Source of the DNA: Pseudo-nitzschia pungens
Lineage: Eukaryota > Bacillariophyta > Bacillariophyceae > Bacillariales > Bacillariaceae
Assembly (NCBI GenBank): GCA_037355855.1
Contig: CM074759.1
Coordinates: 7,626,001 to 7,690,000 of the forward strand
Direction: 5' to 3'
Length of the DNA stretch: 64,000 bases
This document shows, in pieces, positions 53,842 through 63,622 of the stretch (its first letter is position 1; each line of letters starts with the position of its first letter). The translations under genes were made by a program, and so were the position numbers. Under the pieces are notes generated by a model that searched no databases, had not been told where the DNA came from, and saw nothing but the letters and a program-made list of their open reading frames with translations.

Positions 53842-56100
53842 TCACAGCAAACAATACTGGCAGGTTGCCGGGCACTGATCCCGTACCAGGGTCTTGCCTT
53901 TGATTTTGGTCGTGCACGTGGGCTGGCCCTGTTTACCGACCCGGCTGCACTTGTATTTCTTCTTCTTGATCTTGTATTTGGACTTGTCAGAGCAGGTGCA
54001 TCGTAAATCGCAAACCCCTGGGCAGGCTTTCTTGGCCGCTTTCTTACGGCACTGCTTCTTTCGCTTCGACCCGGGATAGCCCTGTAGCTCTAGGCAAGAG
54101 ATGAACTTCTTTTTGGTTTCGTAGCCGGTAGCATTGTCGCAGGGGTGGGCATCTCCTGTGGGTTTGGTAGTGGGTTCGGTAGTCACGGGTACCGGGGCCG
54201 CGGATGGAGCCACCGTCGTGGCCACCGTCGGGCTCACCGTCGGGCTCACCGTCGGATCGGGAGCCGCCGTCGGAGGGATGGGAAACGAGGGGTCAAAGCA
54301 AAGTTCTTCCGCTGTTTGGCACCAGGGTCCAATCATTTGGTGTGGCTCTGTGGTGTTTGTGCAACCACTGTCTTCGAACATATCGGTGACTATAACGGTG
54401 TCCGGAGTCTTGTATGCCCATGTGGAAAGGCATTGGTTGAATTTATAGGCTTCTCGAAACATTGATTTCATTTGAAACACATTGGATGTATCCCAATTGT
54501 CCAGGGGCTGGTTGAAGCTATACGCTTCATGAAACATCAACGACATGAGTAGCACATTAGATGTGTCCCATTCTTCGAGAGGCTGGTTGAAGTAACTTCC
54601 GTCGAACATGCTGTTCATGTATGTCACCTTCGAAGTGTCCCAATTTGCAATGGGTTGGTTGAAATAAAATGTTCTGCGAAACATGCCGGACATGTCTCCA
54701 ACATTCGAGACATCCCACCATTCTATGGGCTGGTTGAACGAGTAATTCAAGTCAAACATTCTGTCCATCTTTGTCACACCGGATACGTCCCATGCTCCGA
54801 TGGGCTGATTGAAACCATTATTTCTCGTAGCCCGAAACATCCATCCCATGTTACTAACACTGGAGGTTTTCCATTCTGCAATGGGCTGGTTGAACCACTT
54901 CGCTTCATAGAACATTTGGGACATATTTGTTACGCGTGAGACATCCCATGACCCCAAGGGTTTGTTGAATATCGTCGCCTTCGTTAACATTAACGACATG
55001 TCCTCGACACTCGATACATCCCATTCACTTATTGACTGGTCAAACACCCTTGCATGAAAAAACGTTCCGCTCATGGATGTAACGCTGGAAACGTCCCACG
55101 ATCCAATGGGTTGGTTGAAATAGCGACTCTCCCAAAACATAGATGCCATGTTTGTCACTCGTGAGACGTTCCATGATCCAATGGGCTGGTTGAAACGTAA
55201 AGCTAGTCGAAACATTTTGCTCATGTCATTTACTCGCTCAGTGTTCCATCCATTTATGTCTTGGTTAAAATTGATTGCGTTGTAGAACATATTTTTCATG
55301 CTCGTGACGTTGGACACATTCCACTCCTTGAGGGGCTGATTGAACGATGATGCTCGATAGAACATCGATGTCATATTGGTCACACCTGAAACGTCCCAGC
55401 AATTCAGAGGAAAATTGTAGTAAGAACCATAAAAGGCTTTGCTCATGTCGGTTATCTCTGAAACGTCCCAACAGTTCAGCGATGTTTTCCAAAGCTCGAC
55501 CGGACAGTACTCCTTGTTTATGTTAGGGTTGGAAACGGGGTCACATGCCTCTACCAATTCATAGAAGTAGTCAAAGTTAAAGTTGGACAACTGAATCAAG
55601 GGACGTCCTGTAAACCTGCACTGTTCCTCACAGGTCATCGGTGCCAACTGACGCTCTGGCGCGTTCAACACATCGGTAGCCGCCTGAAGCAGTGCGTCTT
55701 CAGCAGGAGAATTGTGATTCCATGCCGAGCTTACGCAAACACCCCAGTATGGATCCTCCGACGGCGGCTCGTTGTCCACAATCCATGGAACACACTCGTC
55801 ATCCTCGGACGAGCACGCGCCGCTCCCGCCGAGGATTCCCAGGTCCTTGAGGCTACAAAACTCTGGAGGCTCTGCGTTTTTCGAGTCGTGGTCCGACTTC
55901 TGGACCGACTTCTGGAAGGATTCGTTAACGAGACGTGTCGTTGGAAGAATGGGTCGGGTGTGAAATGGGAGATTTTTTATCAGGCGCTGGGTCGAACCAT
56001 GTTCATACTGATCCGGATTGTCCGAGTGATTGAGGGGACTGACCACTTCCAGAGCAGTGGAGGAGCCGAGGGCCGCGAGAGTAGCAACAGCAAATCGCAT
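53842..56100 (-). CDS. Secreted BspA-type (DUF285) repeat protein
   Basis: 752 residues, single exon, starting at ATG 56100 with a signal peptide (MRFAVATLAALGSSTALEVV). After a ~190-residue Cys-containing N-terminal region, residues ~205-600 hold about 15 units of ~24 residues with the pattern FNQPI-x-x-WDVS-x-V-T-x-M-x-x-MF. This is the DUF285/BspA-like leucine-rich repeat family, abundant in surface proteins of bacteria and diatoms. A PT-rich linker (PTVSPTVSPT) leads to a Lys/Cys-rich C-terminal module (KFISCLEL...CRKK...CPGVCDLRC...CPATCQYC) that resembles the tail of the M11 protease in this window. It is likely a cell-surface or extracellular adhesion protein; the partner is unknown. 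Confidence 0.85.
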   Translation of the reverse strand: MRFAVATLAALGSSTALEVVSPLNHSDNPDQYEHGSTQRLIKNLPFHTRPILPTTRLVNESFQKSVQKSDHDSKNAEPPEFCSLKDLGILGGSGACSSEDDECVPWIVDNEPPSEDPYWGVCVSSAWNHNSPAEDALLQAATDVLNAPERQLAPMTCEEQCRFTGRPLIQLSNFNFDYFYELVEACDPVSNPNINKEYCPVELWKTSLNCWDVSEITDMSKAFYGSYYNFPLNCWDVSGVTNMTSMFYRASSFNQPLKEWNVSNVTSMKNMFYNAINFNQDINGWNTERVNDMSKMFRLALRFNQPIGSWNVSRVTNMASMFWESRYFNQPIGSWDVSSVTSMSGTFFHARVFDQSISEWDVSSVEDMSLMLTKATIFNKPLGSWDVSRVTNMSQMFYEAKWFNQPIAEWKTSSVSNMGWMFRATRNNGFNQPIGAWDVSGVTKMDRMFDLNYSFNQPIEWWDVSNVGDMSGMFRRTFYFNQPIANWDTSKVTYMNSMFDGSYFNQPLEEWDTSNVLLMSLMFHEAYSFNQPLDNWDTSNVFQMKSMFREAYKFNQCLSTWAYKTPDTVIVTDMFEDSGCTNTTEPHQMIGPWCQTAEELCFDPSFPIPPTAAPDPTVSPTVSPTVATTVAPSAAPVPVTTEPTTKPTGDAHPCDNATGYETKKKFISCLELQGYPGSKRKKQCRKKAAKKACPGVCDLRCTCSDKSKYKIKKKKYKCSRVGKQGQPTCTTKIKGKTLVRDQCPATCQYCLL

Positions 56101-58808
56101 GTTTTTTTAATGTAATGACAATTTCGCTTCAGCAAGCCACTGTTGGAAGCAGGAAATTGAGAGACAAAACAAGGACACGTTGCTGAGTGACACACTTACT
56201 GACGATACCTTTGCCTGTATCTGACACCAGGTTCATCAAGATAGATACGTACAGTGAACAGCTATTAATATTTTTTAAAAATGAGGTCTTGAGGACAAGT
56301 CCAGCGTTCTGTGACGGAAATGAAACCGTACAGTAACCTTAATTACTACTAGTAGTACACTACGATAAGATTATGTATCTTGCCGTCGAACTCTGATATT
56401 GTATTTGTAAGGTTAATTTACTGTCTTTCCCATGCTGCGAACGGTCTTGAAGAACTTCCACAGAACAAGATGTGAGGCAACTCCGAAACAATCTACAGTA
56501 TTAGTAAAAGTACAGTAACGCTACCAAGAAGAATAATTATATTTATGTCAATATCATTCGTCGTACTCAGGAAACAGGTACGTAGTACTTCGTAAGACTT
56601 ACTAATTGAAATGGAAGTGAAAATGCAAGGAATACGGTACCTAACCTTACTTCTAATAAGCTTGTGGGTCTAGTAGTACAGTCGTACTGATAATGACCTG
56701 AGAAAAGACCATTACTGTACTACGTAGTACTACTAGTAAATAATAATACGAAGTACAAGTAGTAAGATTAAAAGGTTACTTGTAAATCAAATTTCGCCAT
56801 GCAGCAATAATAAAGGTTCCTAGCCAAAGTCTAACCTTTTCAAAGATGTGACAGAACTCCGGAACAATGTATTTGCGAAAGTACATTACCTTACTGTCGT
56901 ACGAAATACTTGTACTACTTGTTATTGTCGGCATTACATTAGTGAGGGTAAGGTTTCGGTACTACTACACTATCGAAACAAGAAGAATATGATTCCTCTG
57001 TCGATATCATTATATGGAAACGAGGTGACGTCACAACAAGTATTCGTTCTTTTTCACTCTCTAAACAAGTTTTTGTTACCTTGCCAGTCACACGACACTG
57101 TTGTTGTTGAGCAGCAATTGTTGAGTTTCTGCAGCGTTTGGAGAGTCCTTCACCGGGGCCATCAGTTTGTCAAACCATCTGGTCATGGAGTTGGTTGGTA
57201 TTGCTTGTCAATAATAACAACGCTGTGAATAAATCAAGATGAACAGTGGCAAACTACTAGTAGTGGTAGTAGTAGTAGTAGTAACACCATGTGGAGTGCT
57301 GGTGGTGTTCTTGGCAAAGAGCCAGCAGTGAGTCTACAAGATACCACTATGATACTGCTGGTGACTGCTTGTGTTCTATTGCATATACTAGTAGAGTACA
57401 TGGTAGTACCTACTTCACTACTAGAGGTACAAAAGCTTAGTCAAGTCAGAGGGAAGCATGAGGATGTATTGTTTAATTTTCTTTACTGAAGAACAGAATG
57501 AGGAGCTGAACTGTGCTCTGTATCCAGTATCCATACAGCAACTTACTGTCTTGTACACTGTAGTAGTAGTGCTGTTATCTGTTTAGTTGTATTCAGTGTT
57601 GTGCTTGCTTGCTTGCTAACTGTCCACGCTAAATGCAGGGCTGGATGTAAGGTTCCAGTGCATTTCCTATGTACTATCTACATAGTACTGACTGTACCCC
57701 ATGGTGGTAGAATGAAACTAAGCCTAAATCTCATGGCATGAAGCTCATTGTAGTACCATTGTATAGTAGCATCTTGAATCCTGTAGGAAATTGCTGGATA
57801 CTGTTGTCTGCTAGTAGTAGTAGTATGTTCATCTAGGGCAATTACCAGCCCTGGTACAGGACGAGATTCCTAGGTTGGAACCCACCAGCAGCAAGAAACT
57901 CTCCAGCATCCCCCCACAGCATGCTGCTATAAGGATCTCACTCCTTAGCATACTGGTTTCTCGCTACCAGCATATGTAGATCCACTACATAACCCTACTC
58001 GTCAAGGACCCAGCAGCACCATACTGAGCAGCATCATCCCCCTTAGCACCATACTACTACCAGTAGCACCATAGTAGCACCAAGGTGGATTGTCTTCATA
58101 TGGGTCCACCATGGCGAGTACATGGATATGGTACTACTACTAATAGTAGTCTTTCCCTTTTGTGTCGTGGATAGTCGTAGTCATTGTTGGTCCCCAGAGA
58201 CACACATTGACTCTACTAGTATGTCATTTGATGACTGTGACTTCAAGAACAGCTTTCTCAAGTAGTGGTTCATTGTTGTACCACTTCTTCTGGCCACTCT
58301 TATGAAAGGAGATCTGGCAAATACGAGAGTGCTTCTTCTTGCAGAGATCCTGGATGCAGTACTTTTGGAGTCCCCCTTTGTATACTGCACTGTCCAGCCA
58401 CTTGCCTTGTAGTATTCTTGTTGCGTCATATCTGCATATTGACTTGTCTACTAGTACTAGTACTACTACTAGTGATATAGTAGTAGTTCTATTTGTGTTG
58501 GTGGATAAGACATTTTTCTGCCACAATGAGAACCAATATTCTTCTTCTTGTTGGCCAACTACTACTAGTAGTACTGCTGCCATAGTTACAGATACTAATA
58601 GTAGTACTAGCAGCACTACTACTACTACTACCGGGACAAAAAACCTTAGGAGTTCATAATTCTGACTTGATTTCTTTAAGAACAATTGATTTCAATACCG
58701 GTATGAGGAAGTTTGGAGGAGAAATCTACCCACTTCGTAACTTACTTCGTCTTACTGATTGAAATTGGATCGTGAATGGTTCTTGTGCTGGTCATTTTAT
58801 TTTGTTTT
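56101..58808. other. Intergenic region, 2.7 kb, microsatellite-rich
   Basis: No convincing gene on either strand. ACTAGTAGTAG / (AGT)n runs are frequent (about 56343-56352, 57256-57282, 57812-57826, 58444-58476 and 58560-58635). TACGTAGTAC and TTACCTT words recur at 56300-56950. Short frames near 56848-57228 and 58265-58680 have no recognisable content. Confidence 0.4.
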
Positions 58809-58838
58809 GTACGAAGTAAGGGTTTAGTCACTAAGTTC
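58809..58838 (+). repeat. Left terminal inverted repeat of the DNA transposon
   Basis: 30 bp, exact reverse complement of 62641-62670. It contains the word gggtttagtcactaag. Confidence 0.85.
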
Positions 58839-59284
58839 GGCTGGTTTTTGGAGACAGGTTATGAGCTAGAGCAACAGCAAACAGTCGACTGTTTCTGCTA
58901 ACTCTGATAACTCTCAGCCATCAGCTTGGACACTAATTTATACCCAATGACAGAAATGGCAAGGTCACGAGCTTTCGATAGGTACCCAACATGACTTGTA
59001 TTGCGCGCCGAGCCTTTTCTTACACCGGGCCACAAAATTCGCTCGTAATTACGAAAAAAACTCCATTTCAACAACCACAGCAACAAGGACCTGTCTCAAC
59101 CCCCTATCTCCATAACCAACTGTGCCGTAATTATACCATTCTAGCTGAAGCATCTACACTATCAGAGGAAGAAGACCTGCAAGTTGCGGACTGATTGGAC
59201 GATTCGGTTCGGAGAAACGGACTGGCAAAGCAGCAGCAAAATCGCGTCTTTTTTTTGGTCCGAAAACTTCCCCGGTCCAAATAA

Positions 59285-59612
59285 CGGCGAAAATTAATAA
59301 CTCCTCCCCCCCTTGACGGATCCGGACCGGACCACTTCCTACAGCTCTATTACATCAAGATAGACAAGGCCTCCAATTTGCGGATCGATTGGAGGAGTGG
59401 TTTTCGAGGATCGAATTGTACACTGAGCACACACACCCTAAAAAAGTACAAGCAAAAACCGGTTAAACTACGGCGAAAATTAATAACTCCCCCCCCACTG
59501 GGTCGATTGCAACCGGACCGCTTCGAACAGCTCTATTATATCAAGATAGACAAGGCCTCCAATTTGCGGATCGATTGGTGGAGTCGTTTTCGAGAATCGA
59601 ACTGTACAGTGA
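59285..59612 (+). repeat. Tandem duplication in the transposon leader
   Basis: A ~186-bp unit is present twice (59285-59470 and 59471-59612, the second partial): cggcgaaaattaataactcc... followed by agatagacaaggcctccaat and ggatcgattgg. The copies differ at several positions. The duplication is in frame with the transposase but upstream of its first ATG. Confidence 0.65.
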
Positions 59613-59623
59613 CTACAGAAAAA

Positions 59624-62374
59624 ATGGAAGAAATTCAGGAGAACATCACCCCCCCCACCCAAACAGGGGCTACAGTGCCTGCTGTTGGTTCCTCCAAGAA
59701 TGGATATGCGCTACCTGTATGCGAGAGAACTGACTTGGCGGCCAGGCATCTTGCTAGCGTCTACAAGTTTAACAATAAATATACTACAGCTGAGGCTATG
59801 AGAGCATACGGATTCAGTGAAGAACAATGCGCCAACCGGTCTCTACAGAGAAGGGTGTTGAGACTGAAGCTCAAGTATCTCAACGACGTCCCAACGTCGA
59901 TAGCCCTTCCCTCTAAAGCGCCATCGATTTCTTCAATGGCCTCTGCTACTGGATCTCCATCCAGTAGGGTAGCAAAGAGCAAGGAGAGTGGAAACTCAAA
60001 CAAAAGTTCAACCACGACTCCCAGCAGCAACAATGGCAACAATGGCAACAACAGCAAGAGGTCGATCCACAGCGACGCCGCCGACGTCGCCGCAAGCAAC
60101 GCGGGCGCGGGCGACGGAAGCGCTAGCGAGGTCCTCAAGAAGCCCAGGAGGACTCACACCCAGTTGATGTATGATTTGGCAATGAAGGAGAAGCAAAAGG
60201 AAAAAGAGAAAGAGTCTTATGCTGCAGCAGAGAAGATGTACAAAGAACAGGCTGGTTCCAAACATATCTCCTTGAAGGCGGCGTGCCAGATAGCTAACAG
60301 AATGAATGGTACTGATATAAAGATGAACACTTTGAGATGGCGTTTGACTCAAGGGAACAAGGGTATCTCCACTGGACCCATGGGAAGACCACCCACCCTT
60401 CCTATGGAAGTAGAACAGGCTCTGGTAACAGCAATGGAGACTTCCTTCCTTCTCTGTTCAGCTGGAATGAAAGAGAAGCCAAACAGGAAGAAGGCTGTGG
60501 AGGACATGGAAGCTTGCTTATCAAAGGGACCGTGTTCTTTGAAACGATTCGATTCCTTGTATCGGCGGTTGCAGGGACGGTTTGCTCACAGCATTGAAGT
60601 CAACAAGTCTAACTCGCAACTGGAAGAGAGGAGAGCAATGTGGACAACCTATAACAAAATTAACGAGTGGTTTAGCAACTTGAAGTCGCTGTTAATTGAA
60701 AAAGGATTTGCCCGTTTGTCGACCGATACGGATCTTTTCAACGGACATACGGGGGAGGTTGTATTCTTGCCCAGTCAGTTGCATCGCATCCTGAACGTTG
60801 ACGAGACAGGATTAACACTTGACGGCACATGCACTCGCGCCGGCGGGCGTCCAGTAACAGAATACAGTCCACGAAGCGCGACGTTGCCGAAGGGAGCGTC
60901 GAAGGCTTACAAAAGCAGCTCGCGTTGTACGATGATTGGAGGAAGCACGGCCGCTGGAGATCCTATTCCAGTACACTTTCAACTTAAGAGCAATGCGGCA
61001 ACGGAAGAGAATAAACGAATCTCCCGCAGTTTTACGGACGAACTCAGTCGCGCAGGCACCTGCAAAGGTATATGGGGTTTCAGAGGAATCACTAACCGGG
61101 CACACACCGCGAACTGCAACGTCAACGCCGGTATGGACAGCACAGAGTTTCGTAAGTATGTTCTAACAAGTCTTCTTCCGTTGTACCCAGACGTACAGCC
61201 AGCAAACGGTTATTGGGTCTTGTTAATTGTGGATTCAGGTCCTGGGCGTCTCGACAAAGTCCTCCTGCAGGAACTTAGCTGCAAAGGAGTGCTACTATTT
61301 CCAGGAGTGCCAAACACAACTCACGTCACGCAAGTTACTGATTGGAGTTACAGTCCCTTCAAGACGGCCTATCGTAAGAATAGGAAGAAACTACATGCAG
61401 TGCGGACTTTACAGCGAAAATCTCTGCGAGCGAGCGACTATCCAACGATGGTGTTTGGATTACGAGAGAACAGCACGGGTACAGTATTAGAGTCTGCATT
61501 TGACGCAGCATTTTCTCCGGAACGATCGAGATCTTTTTGGAAGAAGGTTGGAATTAGTCCCTTCACACGAAAGTGTCTCGGAGATCGTAACATAGTTCAC
61601 GAGCTCATGATTTTGCCAAACGGAGATATCGACGAAACAAAGGATCCAGCAACGGTGGAGTTACTAGAACTTGAACGCCAAAACGCCGCGGCGGTTGAAA
61701 CGCTGATCGAGTTTGGATTCGACGGAGAGGTGTTTCGTAAGCAAGCACCGCGGAATCAGCAGCGAGTTACGAGATCGGAAGCAAGTACAGCGCGCCAGAT
61801 CCAAGATGCGATCGCAAAGGCAAATACCCCAGGGAAGAAGTATATCGTTCTTGGCGGTCGACCGTTCAACTGTCACGACCAGCACATTGCCGACGAACGC
61901 GCGCGTCGCGAAAAAGTGATCGAAGAAATGAAATCCGCAAAGGCTGAAGCGGAGGTATATGCGAAGAAGGAAACGGACTGCAAAGCGCTAATTCAGTCAT
62001 GCAGCGGCGTTTTGGCAAACCTGCGAGTAAACGACATGAGAAAAATCTACGAGTGGAAGCTTGGAAAAAAGCCTACAGGTCTAAAGAAGGAGGATGTACT
62101 GACTGCAATAGTAGCAGTGAAAGATGATCCCCCAGTTGGTAAAGTTCCTTGCTGGACTGAAGAGGATGACTCTGATCTGAAGAAATTAGAGCAAGAGGAT
62201 ATCACAATTAAAGACACAGAGGTTGCAAAGAAGATGGCTGAGAAGGTTACCGAAGCACTGATTACAACAAGGACTCTCACGAACGAGACGGCGGAAATTG
62301 TGAAGGGACACCTGTCCCCAGAGGTAATTGAAATGATGGAGGAGTCGCGAGCGCATTACCCTTGTGAGGAGTAA
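59624..62374 (+). CDS. DD36D transposase (pogo/CENP-B-like)
   Basis: 916 residues from the first ATG (59624, MEEIQENITPPTQTG); the frame is open for 82 codons upstream but without an ATG. An N-terminal helix-turn-helix-like segment (TAEAMRAYGFSEEQCANRSL) and a Ser/Asn-rich linker precede a second DNA-binding-like part (GRPPTLPMEVEQALVTAMET). The catalytic core shows three Asp: NVDETGLTLDG (Asp393), LIVDSGPGRLDK (Asp537) and HVTQVTDWSYSPFKTAYR (Asp573), giving a DD36D spacing with the pogo-like PNTTH-V-TQ-x-D-W-x-x-x-x-FK block. The C-terminus is long, with a Glu/Lys coiled-coil-prone region (AKAEAEVYAKKETDCKAL) and an acidic end. Flanked by matching TIRs, it probably mobilises this element and related non-autonomous copies. 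Confidence 0.85.
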   Translation: MEEIQENITPPTQTGATVPAVGSSKNGYALPVCERTDLAARHLASVYKFNNKYTTAEAMRAYGFSEEQCANRSLQRRVLRLKLKYLNDVPTSIALPSKAPSISSMASATGSPSSRVAKSKESGNSNKSSTTTPSSNNGNNGNNSKRSIHSDAADVAASNAGAGDGSASEVLKKPRRTHTQLMYDLAMKEKQKEKEKESYAAAEKMYKEQAGSKHISLKAACQIANRMNGTDIKMNTLRWRLTQGNKGISTGPMGRPPTLPMEVEQALVTAMETSFLLCSAGMKEKPNRKKAVEDMEACLSKGPCSLKRFDSLYRRLQGRFAHSIEVNKSNSQLEERRAMWTTYNKINEWFSNLKSLLIEKGFARLSTDTDLFNGHTGEVVFLPSQLHRILNVDETGLTLDGTCTRAGGRPVTEYSPRSATLPKGASKAYKSSSRCTMIGGSTAAGDPIPVHFQLKSNAATEENKRISRSFTDELSRAGTCKGIWGFRGITNRAHTANCNVNAGMDSTEFRKYVLTSLLPLYPDVQPANGYWVLLIVDSGPGRLDKVLLQELSCKGVLLFPGVPNTTHVTQVTDWSYSPFKTAYRKNRKKLHAVRTLQRKSLRASDYPTMVFGLRENSTGTVLESAFDAAFSPERSRSFWKKVGISPFTRKCLGDRNIVHELMILPNGDIDETKDPATVELLELERQNAAAVETLIEFGFDGEVFRKQAPRNQQRVTRSEASTARQIQDAIAKANTPGKKYIVLGGRPFNCHDQHIADERARREKVIEEMKSAKAEAEVYAKKETDCKALIQSCSGVLANLRVNDMRKIYEWKLGKKPTGLKKEDVLTAIVAVKDDPPVGKVPCWTEEDDSDLKKLEQEDITIKDTEVAKKMAEKVTEALITTRTLTNETAEIVKGHLSPEVIEMMEESRAHYPCEE

Positions 62375-62640
62375 CGCGAGCGCTTGTAGTTAATGTTGTT
62401 AGTGGTTTAAAGTGGTTTATTTGTTACAGAGAGACATGCCTTTGTTATTGTTGCAAATAGAAGACCGGAGCAAAAAAAAGTGATCGAAATTTCGTCTCGG
62501 AGATTTCGAACCTCTATTTCGAACCTCTATCCGGTTGACAGACGGACAGTGAGACAGGAGGATTGTTTTTAGGTCTTTAGTGTTAAGATCGTCTGCTGAC
62601 GCACGTGTAGAAAATGTACTATGTCCTACGGTGTCTCAAT
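62375..62640 (+). other. 3' non-coding part of the DNA transposon
   Basis: Contains a short direct repeat (atttcgaacctctat, about 62502-62530) and no ORF. Confidence 0.5.
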
Positions 62641-62670
62641 GAACTTAGTGACTAAACCCTTACTTCGTAC
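62641..62670 (-). repeat. Right terminal inverted repeat of the DNA transposon
   Basis: 30 bp, exact reverse complement of 58809-58838. Confidence 0.85.
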
Positions 62671-63175
62671 AAATGCTACGTAGTATTTATTTTTTGTGCT
62701 TCTTACTTCGCATAAATTAATTAGCACGCAGGATCGTCAAAAAGATTTGAAAGGTGATAGGATGACCCTCGCAACGGTCATGTCATTCATGTCATTTTGA
62801 TGAAAAATATTATTACTTCGACGTACCGTACCCGTACCGGTACGACTCCGAGTAACTTATTCCCATCGACTACTAAACGCCGTAAAACGGAAAACAAGAT
62901 TGATGTTGGGTAATTACAAGTCAGATCTAATTACTTCATACTAGTAATTACGGTACAAGCAGTCGAACTGAATTTGTACGGTACAAACTCGTATCTAGTA
63001 AGTTAGTGTCTATCCTCTCCATCTCTATTCTCAGAAGACAGAAACCTTACCGGTACAAGTACTACAACACACAAATACGAAGTGCTTCGTAAATACAAGT
63101 AATAATAATAGCAGTATTCCTTCTACTCAATCAAGCAATTCCATTCCATCCCATCACAATCAAACGAAACGAACC
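62671..63175. other. Intergenic region upstream of the WD40 gene
   Basis: No gene. It contains TACGTAGTA and TACCGTACCCGTACCGGTACG-like palindromic words (about 62680-62850). The last ~100 bp should be the promoter and 5' UTR of the next gene; the start context is aaccATGGcc. Confidence 0.45.
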
Positions 63176-63622
63176 ATGGCCTCGGCATCCAACGCTTGCA
63201 TCCCCGTCGAATATCCCGTGGTGAAGCAGGTCCCGTCGCTGCCCAACACGGTCCGGGGAGAGCCCTGCGTCATGGATGGCCAGAGCGGCCGCATCAGCTC
63301 CGGCAAGTCTTTTCTGTCGTACCCCAGCGGCAAGACGTGCGTGATTCGTTCCCTGAAGGACGACGAGACGCTGCCCAACTCGAAGCTCCCCGTTCTGGTC
63401 TACCGGGGCCACCAAGCGGCAACCTCGTGCATCAAGGTCAGCGCGTCCGGTGCCTACGCCTGCTCGGGGGACGTCCGCGGAAAGATTCGGGTGTGGGCGA
63501 TCGACCACGACGAGCATCTCTGCAAGCTGGAACAGCAGGGATTGACCGCGATGGTGCGGGACATTTCGTGGGACGGCGAATCCAAACGGATCGCCTACGC
63601 GGGGGATCGTGTGGACGGCAAG
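63176..63622 (+). CDS. WD40 protein, AIP1/WDR1-like, 5' exon only
   Basis: Exon 1 of 149 codons, ending at GGCAAG|GTACGG (63623, phase 0). The rest is beyond the window or in exons not seen before 64000. The text matches the N-terminus of actin-interacting protein 1: SLPNTVRGEPCVMDGQ, KSFLSYPSGKTCVIRSL, YRGHQAATSCIKVSASGAYACSGDVRGKIRVWAID (first WD blade) and QGLTAMVRDISWDGESKRIAYAGD (second blade begins). AIP1 works with ADF/cofilin to disassemble actin filaments in the cytoplasm. No acceptor followed by the expected third-blade sequence was found between 63623 and 64000. Confidence 0.78.

Larger units (their letters stand above)
58810..62669 (+). mobile_element. pogo/Tc1-like DNA transposon, full length
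   Basis: Perfect 30-bp inverted repeats at 58809-58838 and 62641-62670. Taking TA (58810-58811 and 62668-62669) as the target duplication, the body is 58812-62667 (3856 bp), ending CGAAGTAAGGG / CCCTTACTTCG. The GTAC around the TA is itself palindromic, so the repeat appears two bases longer on each side. It encodes one intact transposase on the plus strand. Perfect ends plus an open transposase suggest a recent, possibly autonomous copy. Confidence 0.82.
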
